A stretch of 64,000 bases of DNA from Diadema setosum. Lineage: Eukaryota; Echinodermata; Echinoidea; Diadematoida; Diadematidae. The notes below the pieces were generated by a model that searched no databases, was not told where the DNA came from, and saw only the letters and a list, made by a program, of their open reading frames with translations. Below are positions 24,451 to 37,408 of this stretch, one piece after another. The DNA is taken from contig CM067065.1 in the NCBI GenBank assembly GCA_033980235.1, forward strand, positions 11,182,373 through 11,246,372, in the 5' to 3' direction. Both the position numbers and the translations under genes were made by a program. Within the stretch, counting starts at the first letter, position 1. Each line of letters starts with the position of its first letter.

Positions 24451-25357
24451 AGTAATGACAATGGGAAGGATAACAATTGTGGAAGAGCTCCATAAATCAA
24501 TAAATATCTAATGGCAAATGGAGATGGAATCAATATTAAAGAATATGCGTAATTCAAGTTCATTATTACATCAGTTCTTGTGTGTTCACAAAAAGAGAAA
24601 CACAGGTCGAACATGCGCACCAAATCTTACAATGTACAATTACATCTATAGAGTGCGGACGGAACATATACAAAAGAAAGAATAACATTCTCAAATTAAT
24701 ATATCAAGCATAATTATGTATATGAACATAAAAAGATGTTGCTGCATATGCATGAAGCTTGAGAGTGCTGCAACACACATTATGCTCAGATGGAAACTTG
24801 ATGTATATCATACAAAAGAGAAGAGGTACTGCATGTACATGTAGTTACACTATTCACAGGACAGTAGAGAAAAAGCAAGAGAGAGAGAAGGAAATGGGTG
24901 TCTAAAATAGGTCGATGTAAGGAGTGCCAAGCCAATTAAGTCTCTAATAGAAGTCATACATATATGAAAAGGAAACAAATTAATCACAACATAAATGATC
25001 GTGCTCATATTAACCAATAATTAGCATCTAAAAATGTGTGTAGAAAGCCCATAATATCAGCCTTTCGCCCCGTAGGCTTGTTACATATGAGAAAAGAGAA
25101 ATTTTGGCCGACCCCCCCCCCCCCTCCGAATCCTTAATCCACCAGTACTATAAACACATGTGCTAGCAAATTCACAAGAGGGGTGGGGAAATTCGGCCAA
25201 AATTGTGTGTGGTTAAGATAATTAAAAAGAAAGGTCATCAGCAAAACTACGGGGTGGATGCAGACGAATTTTCATGTGATGACTAAAAAAAAAAAATGCA
25301 GCCAAGGGGGGGGGGGGGGGAAGGACGGTGGAGAGGGGCCAAGGCTAATTTGACTCC

Positions 25358-25388
<31 letters not shown>

Positions 25389-26751
25389 AAAACACGCCAC
25401 TGTTCTACAGCACCTTTAAAGGACTCTTAATTTTCTTTTGTAAAAAAAACAAACGTCTCGAAGTAAAGAATTCCATATTGTAGGCGAAATGTAGACCGAT
25501 ACAGTGTACATCCCAAGCTATTAAAGGAAAAAAAAAAACAGATTATGAATATTATTTAAAGTAAGAATTAGTGCGTTTAATCATCTTTAGTCGAGTTTAG
25601 TCGAGTAATGACAATGGGAAGGATAACAATTGTGGAAGAGCTCCATAAATCAATAAATATCTAATGGCAAATGGAGATGGAATCAATATTAAAGAATATG
25701 CGTAATTCAAGTTCATTATTACATCAGTTCTTGTGTGTTCACAAAAAGAGAAACACAGGTCGAACATGCGCACCAAATCTTACAATGTACAATTACATCT
25801 ATAGAGTGCGGACGGAACATATACAAAAGAAAGAATAACATTCTCAAATTAATATATCAAGCATAATTATGTATATGAACATAAAAAGATGTTGCTGCAT
25901 ATGCATGAAGCTTGAGAGTGCTGCAACACACATTATGCTCAGATGGAAACTTGATGTATATCATACAAAAGAGAAGAGGTACTGCATGTACATGTAGTTA
26001 CACTATTCACAGGACAGTAGAGAAAAAGCAAGAGAGAGAGAAGGAAATGGGTGTCTAAAATAGGTCGATGTAAGGAGTGCCAAGCCAATTAAGTCTCTAA
26101 TAGAAGTCATACATATATGAAAAGGAAACAAATTAATCACAACATAAATGATCGTGCTCATATTAACCAATAATTAGCATCTAAAAATGTGTGTAGAAAG
26201 CCCATAATATCAGCCTTTCGCCCCGTAGGCTTGTTACATATGAGAAAAGAGAAATTTTGGCCGACCCCCCCCCCCCTCCGAATCCTTAATCCACCAGTAC
26301 TATAAACACATGTGCTAGCAAATTCACAAGAGGGGTGGGGAAATTCGGCCAAAATTGTGTGTGGTTAAGATAATTAAAAAGAAAGGTCATCAGCAAAACT
26401 ACGGGGTGGATGCAGACGAATTTTCATGTGATGACTAAAAAAAAAAATGCAGCCAAAGGGGGGGGGGGGGAAAGGACGGTGGAGAGGGGCCAAGGCTAAT
26501 TTGACTCCCCTCCCCCCCCCCCAAAAAAAAAAAAAAAAAAAAAAAAAAACACGCCACTGTTCTACAGCACCTTTAAAGGACTCTTAATTTTCTTTTGTAA
26601 AAAAAACAAACGTCTCGAAGTAAAGAATTCCATATTGTAGGCGAAATGTAGACCGATACAGTGTACATCCCAAGCTATTAAAGGAAAAAAAAAACAGATT
26701 ATGAATATTATTTAAAGTAAGAATTAGTGCGTTTAATCATCTTTAGTCGAG
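24451..26751 (+). repeat. 1,153-bp tandem duplication inside the C1 body
   Basis: AGTAATGACAATGGGAAGG begins at 24451 and again at 25604. Everything between is repeated with only homopolymer differences, such as G and C runs near 25310 and 26460. C2 has a single unit starting at about 17787, so the duplication arose in C1. The joint near 25595-25603 reads GTCGAGTTTAGTCGAG, a short direct repeat. Confidence 0.9.
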
Positions 26752-26849
26752 TTGCAAATGACATGTGCATATTCAATAAGAGCAGTTAACTTCGAAGCGC
26801 CCAAGCCCTTCTATATTTAATCATTCATGTCTAAAGGTAGTGCTAGGGC

Positions 26850-26922
26850 ATCCCGGTGGTCTAGTGGTTATGGTGCTGGTCTAGTAATCCGGAGGTCGTG
26901 GGTTCGAATCCCGCTTGGGCTG
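26850..26922 (+). tRNA. tRNA-Thr(AGU)-like SINE head in C1
   Basis: Identical in its 73 tRNA-like bases to 19027-19099, because it lies in the second copy of the C body. The flanking tail differs only in a T-rich stretch. The same reservations about stem pairing apply. Confidence 0.5.
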
Positions 26923-29900
26923 CCTGTGATCTTTTTTATTTTTTTTTTTCACAGCAGCCCACAAACTGCACACTGCAGTTGCATGTGTTACTACGGATGG
27001 AGACAAATGAATAATCTATTATTTTAATATACAATGTTTGACATCCTTTTTGTAATCACTTTCTTTAATTGTACATTTAGAGACATAATGAATTATTATT
27101 AAAAGAAATCATATTTCTGTATTTTGTTGTGAGTTTGCATGGGAGCATACACGTATCATAATTTACAATTTTAGTTAAATAAAGAACATCTCATAACAGA
27201 ACTGTCTAGTGATGGTTGAATGATTATGTCAATTTGTTATAAGTCCTATCAGTTATATGGAGTGCATTTCCCATGTTTATAAGAATCATACGTAACACAT
27301 TCAAAGTGGGTTGAAGACAACAAAATAATAAATAAAAGAATAAAGGAGAATAGAATGAATTACAGTTTGAGGTGAGTTTGGCATGTCATTAACTGGATTA
27401 ATATTATCATCTAGCAGAGATGCATATTTGATTATTTGTTGCATTAATTTCATAAAAATACATACATGTATAACATGTCTCAATCAACATTCAGAATGTT
27501 TGCAAAATGTAGATGAACATGTATCATGAACATGGTTGAAGATGAAGCTGGAACTTTTTGTTAATGGGTCTAAGCTACCATTTGTGACTCTCATAAATCT
27601 GTTTTCTGTGAAAATTCGTACAGCGAGCTAAAAGTTTCTGATACACATTTTGACAGTGTGACACATTTGGTTATGCCCCCGACAATTTAGATTGACTCTC
27701 GCAATTATCACCGTTTACGAAAAATAAATCAGTGAAGGGCATGTTAATCCTCAGTCGATAACTATTACAACTATGCAATGATTATTCAACCATCTAACTT
27801 CATCTGATTACAGCATCATCTGAATATTGCCAATGTGCACTTAGAAATTTATCAAGATGTATCACAAGGTTATGATTACCACACAAAACCTTCAAGATTT
27901 ATTATCATGAAATACATACCAATGAACACTTAAAGAAAATCTAACATTCCATATCCACATGAAGCTTGCCTTGATATAAATGTCTCTCATTAGTGTAATT
28001 AAAGTGTAGCAAAATTGTAATTACGACATCACAGAATGGAATGCATGTTTTCACCTTCAATCTTAGAATCTTCTTTCATGTTTCCACTTTACAATCACAT
28101 TTTAATGTAGATATACCGTCCTTATGTTGTCGCCCTTTATCCCAAGTTCTCCCTTGATTGTCTTCTTTCCTAAGCCATTGTATTCACATTCCTTGATGAT
28201 AAGCACGATGATGTACTTTTTTTCTTCTCTGAAACAGTCCAGCTCTTCGCTACTGCATGGCATCAGTCATGTGAAAGAAAAGACAGAAATTAAGAACTTT
28301 CGATTAAAATCAAACATCATGATACAAGATACAACTTTCATTTTGAGAAAAAGAAATCAGCCAACTAAGCTGTAGTTGAAATCATTTTGCTCTATTTATA
28401 TTAAACATAAAACAAAATGGTATACAGGATCAAAGAATGTCAAAAAGTACTGCTGTTCGTCTTTGATGCATATTCAAATGGTCTCGCCTTTTACATATTT
28501 TAATGATGCAAGATCTTATGTCTAGCACTTAGTAAGTCTCATGTAGAAATTAAATTATCATTCACATGAATAAATCTACATGTCCTTGTAAATAAGGCAT
28601 TGCTTTGAAAAAGCTGAATATTACTAACTGCATTTGGGAAACGGTCTACGACAATCAAACTTCTTTATTATCAGAGACTTTAACATCTTGATTAGACCTA
28701 GACCCTAATTACCATTGTATTCACATCCGTTGATGATGTACACGACCCTGTACTTTTTCTTTTCTTTTCTGAGACAGTCTAGTTCTTCGCTTCTACATGG
28801 CACCAGTCATCTGAAAGAAAAGAAAGAAATTAAGAACTTTTGATTAAAATCAAACATCATGGTACAAGATACAACTTTAATTTTGAGAAGAAAAAAAAAA
28901 TCAGCCAACAAAACTGAAGTTGAAATTATTTTGCTCTATTTATATTAAACATAAAACAAAATGGTAGGCCTATGCAGGATCAAAGAATGTCAAAATATAC
29001 TGCTGTTCGTCTTTGATCCATATTCAAATTGTCTCGTCATTTACACATTTTAATTATGCAAGATCTTATGTCTAGCACTTAGTAAGTCTCATGTAGAAAT
29101 TGAATTATCATTCACATGAATATAAATCTACATGTACTTGTAAACAAGGCATTGCATTGAAGTAGCTGAATATTACTACCTGCATTTGGGAAACAGTCTA
29201 CGACAATCAAACCTGTTTCGTTTCAGAGACTGTATCATCTTAATTAGACCTAGACTCTACATTATCATTCAGCTTTTAAAGGTATTAACCATTCACCTAT
29301 AAAACAGTGGCATTGTCATGTGCATCATATTTCTTTGATACTGCACATATTTTCATGAAGTCTGTGCAAGAATGCAAATGAAACACGTCTGCTGTTTGGT
29401 ATTTATCAAAAAAAAAATCACTAACCCGGAAGTCCTTGGCCTTAGGAATAACACGTGGCGAGTTAGCAGGAATTGACATTAAAATAGAATAAGAATAGAT
29501 CTACTAAATAGGCCTTTGCCTCATGAATGTCTGGTCTAATTATAGACTAAGTGAAGTCTAGACCTTTCACTTTTAAGTTACACAGATTTCATATTACTTA
29601 GATCTAGACTACATCTAAATCTAGACATCTAATACTATTAGATCTTGGCAACTTTTGTCTTTGTGACACGAAATTAACACGTCACGGATGATATTTCGGC
29701 GATGTCCAACAGGATGACAGTACCACTATTACTAAATCAGTAAGTTGACATAGATAACTAACATCAACTTGTTAAAGTACGTTAGAGATGGCACCATATA
29801 CAATAACCGGTGACACTGACACTGACAGATCTAGCGACTACGTTTAGACTAACGTTAAAGAGTGAGACTCGCCATCTCATTAAGTCGGCCAAAGACAAAG

Positions 29901-31529
29901 TCAATACAGGGCTAAGTCAGTGTTACTGTTATGTTAGGCCTAACAAACGTTAACGGTTACTCGGTAAGGTTAGGTTTACCAGGATTCAAGAGTCCTGGTT
30001 AAATCAGTCGAGGGACATTTCTTAGGAAGTCCTTCGATTCCAAGAATAAAAAGAGTGAAAGAACAAAGGGGAAAAAAGGAAAGAAGAAAGGACAAAAGAT
30101 TATGTATGGCTGCTGTGGAAATCGACAGCGACACTGTATCACTATCAATCGAGCGTGAATATACAAATGCCATTTGGTTGGGCCACATTCACAAGTTTTA
30201 GGGGAAAAAAGCCCCACCGCTGTGCTTAGGTACTCCACTCGAACTAACGTTAGACATACACTACACACAGTACGGTACTAGGGCTGAATTCACAAGTATA
30301 CTTTAACACTGCACTGTACAGGAAAGCCACCTAACCTGTAGAGTACTCGTAGTGTTTAGGTAGTATCACTAGACCACATACTGTCATAGATGACATCTAC
30401 ACCAACGCTGCACACTGGCACTGGTCCGACGGTCCCTGACCAGGAAAAATCACTGTTGGACACTGACCAGTAACTTTTTCAGGAATGGACCAGTAAAGAT
30501 TGGGGGAAAAATGGGTGGACTCTACCTACTATTACCACTAGTCTAGATGTAGATCTAGAGCTAGACTACCGGTATGGCTCTGAACTGTGTTAATTTGACT
30601 TGGTCTTAGACTGCAGCTGATCTTAGTTTTAGTAACTGGTATTACAAGTAAAGTCTTAACTTAGACTTAATAGTTAGACTTGAAAGTAAAAGTCTAACAT
30701 GTCTAACTTTATTCTTTACTCTTTGAGTTTTACTGTTAGACTTTTAATTTATTTTTTTTTTAGTTTAGTACGCCTACTTTGTCAATCTCATGATTTCATT
30801 TTCAACTCAAAAGTCAAGGCTAGTTTTAGTGTCTTCGAGACTTTGAAATCTTGCAATCTGCATGTCTTGCACACAGACGTTACGACTATAGTACTCAGTA
30901 GTCTCAGAAGTAACGTCTAACGACATAAGTTGAAAAGAAACAATAAATAATATGATTTGGGATCTAATTTGAAATTGTATGGCGTTTACAGACTAGGCTT
31001 CATAAGCATCACGCGATTGAATACATGGGACTACACACTACCGCAATTAATGGTTATGGTAGTCCAACTGAAACTGTTATTTTGAGCATGATTTTAATAG
31101 GATTATAGCTTACCATTCACTTCACTCGTGGACAGTGGGCTGGCTTAGGCCGTCATTCATCTTTCAGAAGGCTTGGTTCTCACTCTGAGATCTGGATTAG
31201 GGCCAAAACCTAATTCTAGGCCAGTAAGTTGAACAAAGCTCAAAGTAATGCATCTGCGACGGTTCGTGAAACCCGCATTGCTCTTCACCGTAGCAATTCG
31301 GGTTTTACGAACCGGCGTATCTTTCGTGCGTCGGTTCGTGAAACTCCTTTTTCTCAATTTCTCGATATTTCGAGTACCGTCGTTTTTTTCTTTCTTTGAT
31401 AAAATTAAGAATAATAGTAGAGCAGATAAGCCGAAGAATTGTGCAAAATTTGACTAAAGCATGAAACTTTCACCATTGTTAGTACATGCTATAAGATTAA
31501 TTTTAAGATCGGGAGGTAAGTCTGAATTG

Positions 31530-32600
31530 ACCTCTGATGACCTCTGATGACCTCTAGAGGTCAATGACCTCAAAATCTAAGAAAATTGATATTTTGCGTC
31601 ATTGGTTAATGATAAACACAGTAATGATGTACTAAAACTTAATATTTGTCACAGTGAAATTGTCTTTATGTTCCACAGAGCCCTGACAGGTTTCTACTTT
31701 GACCTCTGATGACCTCCAGAGGTCAATGACCTCAAAATGTCAGAAAATTGATATTTTGCATCATTGGTTAATGATAAAACACAGTAATGATGTACTAAAA
31801 CTTAATTTTTGTCACTTTGAAATTGTCTTTATATTCCACAGATCCCTGACAGGTTTCTATCTTTGACCTCTGATGACCTTCAGAGGTCAATGACCTCAAA
31901 ATGTCAGAAAATTGATATTTTAATGCGTCACTCATAACCGAAACACGATAATTATGTACTAAAAACTAATTTTTGTAAGAGGAATTGCCTCAATGTTCCA
32001 CTGAGCCTTTCGAGTCAGATTTCTACCTTTGACCTCCGATGACCTCAGATGACCTATGATGAGGCCAATGACCTCAAAATGTCAGAACATTGATATTTGG
32101 TGCAATTGGTTGATGACAAACATGATTTAGACGTTATATTCATTTGTATTACAATTGAATTGTTCTCCTATTCCACAGAGCAAGAGAAATTACTCATGTG
32201 TTTCTACCTTTGACTTCTGAGGAAGGTGACAGGTCAATGACCTCAAAAATATCAGAATATTGATATTCTATGTATAGTCAATGGTCAACTTTGTAATACC
32301 CGATGTACAATCATTTATGCTATAATAGAAGAATCTTGTCTTTCCATGGAACATTGGTCATTAGCCTGTGCATTATATCCAACTTTGACCTCTCAGGAAA
32401 ATGAGAGGTCAATGAGGTCACATGTGTAGGCTTACCTGTATTGATGTTTGGCTTCATTGGTGTAATCGTAAATGCTTAATCATGTACAAATCACGCATTG
32501 ATGTTTTGATCAAAGTATGTCTGCATATTCCACAGAGCATTTGTTTATAGTAACAGGTCTCTGAAATGTGAGAGGTCAATTACTTCAGAAATAAAGCTTA
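31530..32600. repeat. Left subterminal array of D, units of about 165 bp
   Basis: Units near 31540, 31705, 31865, 32030, 32210, 32385 and 32560 each have TTTGACCTCTGATGACCTC-type starts followed by AGAGGTCAATGACCTCAAAA. They degrade progressively away from the end. Exact GAGGTCAATGACCTC occurs at 31557-31571, 31719-31733 and 31883-31897. Confidence 0.9.
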
Positions 32601-33219
32601 AGTTTCTTGAGTGATGGCAGTGACCTCAAATACAACTGTTATGTTTGGGTTAGTTATGTAGACTAGCAAATATGGCCATTATCTCGACACTCGAGGAAAA
32701 CAAGGCCCACGAGACTGATATACAGAGTGTTTAATCTATTCAGTGTAAGTCTCATAGATCTTTTCCCCCATTTGTTGGACTCATTATGGGACTGGTTTGC
32801 CTAAGTGTCAAGCTCATGGGCAATATTTGCATAGTTTCCAGCTGGTGGGCCTGTATTGGCCAGTGTAAAGCTGGTGGGTTAAGACTGCGATGAATGACTC
32901 ATGGTCCTGGAGTATACAGTCCACAGCTGCGACATCATGGACCATCTTGAAAACTTCGACATACTGTGAGGCCCAACATGCATTCCACATGAAGCAATCC
33001 TGTGTATTGCAACTAGCTATTGCCATCCGAGACCTACCCAGGGAATAGATAAGCATTCATGGCAAACCATGGAGAAAGCGGATTGTGCAAAATATTTTGG
33101 AGTTCCAATAGGAGGCTCAGCTGGAATCAAATCGCCGCCACAGCAGCTTAAAAAGGTTATATTTCAACCAAAGACTCTCTCCAGACGGAAGATACGAGTA
33201 TCATAAAGTTCAGGTGTTT

Positions 33220-33420
33220 TGCTACTCCATGCCGCTCAGGACTGTCCTGGAATATGCATGCATCATCTGGGATCCATTCACCCAGGTGAAACATCATGAA
33301 GTTTGGAATGATCCAGAGAAGATATGCACTCTTTAGCTGCAATGACCATCATATTATATGCAAAACAAGCAGTGTTACAGCCACACTTGAAAAACAAAAC
33401 AAAGCAAAACAAAACAAAAC
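33220..33420 (+). pseudogene. Remnant of a LINE reverse transcriptase C-terminus within D
   Basis: One frame around 33230-33300 reads SMPLRTVLEYACIIWDPFT. This matches the well-known VRPxLEYASxIWDP pattern that follows the polymerase domain in LINE ORF2 proteins. After a shift, RRYALFSCNDHH and TSSVTATLE follow, as in the region after QRRAARF in that family. The frame is broken several times. It is an old passenger in element D and not its transposase. Confidence 0.5.
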
Positions 33421-34799
33421 TACAATGGCAATCCCTGTAAGAAAGTACAGCTCAGGCAAATTCAGCGTAGATGTTCTGCATCAAGAACCCCACAATATCC
33501 ACTCCGCAGTAAGTTGTGGCTCTATTGCTGCATTCTTCAAAAAGGGCAAATGACCAAAAATGTCAGGCATCATTTGCAAGAACACAAAGTAGGCCTAGTC
33601 CCAAAAAAGGTGGCGGCTACTCTCGGCCACTGTCTCTTGTATCTCTTTGAAACACTTCAGGAGAGAGATACTCAATATTCAGCTCTGTTATTAAAGATAC
33701 ATATGTCTCTCTTTTTGTTTTTGCATTTGTTTGTTGTTTTTTGCTTCATGTAGCTCTTTGGATACCTTCTTTAACCAATTAAGAAAAGGCTCCATGGCAG
33801 AATATTACAAGATTTCACAGTATAATGAAGAAGAAGAAGAAGAAGAAGAAGAAGGAGAATAGGAAACGAGATCTGCTGTCAATGATGCAGAGCCAATACC
33901 AATCAGTTCCATGGCAGATCTTAGTCGGCACTGCAAAGGTTTGGATGTCTCTCTCTGTTGACAAAGGATATTCTAAAGCTCCAAGTAAGTCCATGGGGTG
34001 GTTTACATTGTCTGGGCATAGAGGGTTGGGTTGGGTATATGAGGATATGATGCTTTGTTATAACAATTAGGTCTGAGATATCTAATTTTTATGTTTGTTT
34101 TGACCATCCCGCATGGATCTCCAACGAAAAGGAATGATAATGTGTTAGACCCAGCCGCCACCGTGTTTTTTCAATAGATTTTGATATTACAGTGTAGTTG
34201 AGAAAAAAGTAACCGCTCATTGTCCTAGATGGAAGTCAAAATTGAACTGTGTGTGGAATACTCTGCATACAATTTTGGACACACACACACACACACACAC
34301 AAAATGCATTTTTTTAATATAATTATTATTTCATAAGCAGCAGGCCATTACAAACCAATGAGACCAGACATCAATATTCTTACATTTTGATGCATATCTT
34401 TCAATATCCTCCAGAGGTCAGAGGATCATCGCTAATGTTCATGTGAAATGAGTACACGCCTTTTGAATTGCCCACTTTTATTGCTATAGAAATACACAAT
34501 ATGTGCATCATGTAAATCATTAAATATTGTATCAGTTTCATTTTCAGTCTTGGATTATTTTTTCTATGTATAAATAAAATCGTGGCAAAGTAAACAACTT
34601 TCACATCAAAATATAAACGAGAATACTAAAAAAAAAAAATAGATGTAATAACGTGCAAGGTAAATACCAGGCCTACATCATCTTAAGGTATACAGGTGAA
34701 GGAAATCATCTTATTGATAGACAATTTACTTGACTGGGATAGCGACCACGGAACAATATTGTTTCTTAAAACTCTCTCTTCTTTTCAACAAGTGGAATA

Positions 34800-36171
34800 A
34801 AACACATGCACATACCGGGGAATTAGTTTGGAGGAGGGGTGGGGTGGTGGCAGGGATAATTGACCCCCACCCCATTGAATTCTGAGATGTGGACTATGTT
34901 TTGTTGTTGTTAATTTTTGTTGTTGTTGTTTTTTTTTTGTTGCTTTTTAGACAGAAAACTGCCCCAGTTTTTCACTTTAAGTGTGCATCGGATTGTTAAA
35001 ATTTAATTCTGAAATGCAAAATCTCCCTTCTGTGAGAGGGGATATCTCCTTTCGATAGACTCCTTCCCCCTGCTTGGTTCCTTCCACAGATATAACATAC
35101 TTTGGGGAATGATAATTTCCCTTATTCTATGAAAAATGTTTTTAAGAGATATTTTTATTTGAATTCCAAAGATGAAAAGGCTTTCCTATATATGCACGAT
35201 TGTTCATTTTGGAGGGCAAGAGGCATTTGCCCCGCCTCCCGAGAAAATATGGGAGGGGGAATGGTGGGGACATAAAACTTTGCTTCCAAGTATTTCCTGA
35301 GATTGAGATTTTTTTTTCTTTACTTTTTTGACAGAAAATGAATTGTCACTGAACATTTTAGCTATAGTATGCACCAGATTAAAAGGCAGAATCTCCTTTG
35401 CATACCCCCTCCCCCACACTATCTTTCGTTATGTCCCCTTCCATATACGCTCAGTGCTTTTGTCCCATTTTTGTTCTATATCATCACAAAGTATGTACTA
35501 GATCTTTAATTTCAATTCCGACATATTAAAGAAAATCCCTCTTGTTGGAGGGGGTAGTGTATCTTTCAATTAACAATCCCTCCTCGGTTTCTACCCTTAG
35601 ATTTGGTACACTCCTTTTACTGATAATTTCCCAAATATTCCATCATAAATGTGTATACTAGATTTTTTTTTTTACATTTCTATTCTTACTGCAAAGGCTC
35701 CCTCGCATGGGAAGGATTGGGGGACAGCCCCTTTCATACCCTCCTCTCGCTGTATAAACCTCTCCTCCATGCATTGATTATGGCTACACATTTGGGTATG
35801 GACTTTTTTTTTTCAAAATGGTAGCTCAACCAAGAGTGGCACGAGATCATTGAATTGAAAACAAAAGAATGCAAAAGCGCCATAATGTGGGAGGGGGATA
35901 CCTCCACCCACATCCTTCTGTCGATTGGTCTTCCTCCATAGATGGCTGACTTACTACACCTTTTTGATACAAATTTCGAGGTATTCCTTCAAAAGTGCCT
36001 GTGTGCCAGGTCGTTGAATCTCATTTCTCAAAATACAAGAGCTCTGTCGAATGGGAGTAGAATACCCTACCCTCGCCAACGCTGCACTTCCTGGGTTCCC
36101 ATCCATATAGACTTGGTACATCTTGGTGATCCATAATTTTCCAAATATTCCCCAAAACGTATGCATCAGAT

Positions 36172-36223
<52 letters not shown>

Positions 36224-36460
36224 TCGTCTTTGGGAGGAGGGTAGGTGAGATGCGCCCACACCCCATCAACTTCCGTATAAGTGATGATGCACACATTAAA
36301 CAAGAGCTACACTGAATCACTGATTTCAGGTCTAAACCTGCAAAAATCCAATCCCCCACCCACATCCTCCCCCTCCGCTTTATTCCTTTGCACCATGAAC
36401 TTATGCTTTTACATATTTTCCAAGTTCCGCCACCCCTTGCTCTGTGCACATACCCGACTT
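34800..36460. repeat. Degenerate tandem repeats with purine/pyrimidine-rich blocks
   Basis: Blocks of GGAGGGGG, CCTCCCCC, CTTCCATAGA and AAATATTCC type words recur every 150-200 bp, followed by T or A tracts. A run of about 45 A lies at 36175-36221. The repeats are too diverged to define a unit by eye. No gene is present. Confidence 0.45.
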
Positions 36461-36714
36461 AGATGATTACCTGAAAAGTTCTGCGGAATGAGTAGCCACT
36501 TTTTTGGTAACAGAAATGCATGGTTTGTAAGCCCTACATTGTAAACAATTATTAACTATTAACTATCGCAATATCAGTATTAACATCCTCACATTTCATT
36601 CAAGGTATTTGACCTTGTGTGATTTTCATAGGTGAACGGTAATGGCTCGTTAATAAACAGGGCCTACGAGTGCTCTCTAAAACATCATCATGTTTACCAT
36701 TGATGATGCCAAAC

Positions 36715-37408
36715 TATTCTGATACTTTGAGGTCATTGACCTCTCGAGATCATCAGAGGTCAAAGGCAGAAACTCGTCTGTGTGCCTTGGAATATGAAGA
36801 CGATGTCATTGTACACAGATATGCTTGTTTTGTACATCCTTACCATGTTTGACCTTTCACCAATGATGTCATACTTCAATATTCTGATATTCTGAGGTCA
36901 TTGACCTCTCAAGGTCATCAGAGGTCAAAGGTAGAAACCTGTCTGCTCTTTAGAATATGAAGACAATTTCATTGTAAGATGTTTTGTACATCTTAACAAT
37001 GGTTACCATTAACCAATGACATCACAGATCAATATAATATTTTGAGGTCATTGACCTCCAAAGGTCATCAGAGGTCAAAGGTTAAAACCTGTCAATGCTC
37101 TGTGGAATCAGAAAATGGTTTCCCTGAAGTATAGATGCATGTTTAGTGAATCATAACCACATATATCATTCACAAATGTCTAAAAACATCAATATTTTGA
37201 TATTTAAAGTTCATTGACCTCTGGAGGTCATCAGAGGTCAAAGGTAAAAACCTGTCAGTGCTCTGTTGAATCTGGAAATGATTTCTCAGTGGTATAAATG
37301 CATGTTTAGTGCAACATAACCACATATATCATTTGCAAATGTCTAAAAACATCGATTTTCTGATATCTAAAGTACATTGACCTCTGGAGGTCATCAGAGG
37401 TCAAATTG
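36715..37408. repeat. Right subterminal array of D, inverted
   Basis: Five units near 36730, 36894, 37044, 37206 and 37373, in the opposite orientation to the left array. Each has GAGGTCATCAGAGGTCAAAG, and three have the exact palindrome GAGGTCATTGACCTC (36729, 36894, 37044). Confidence 0.9.
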
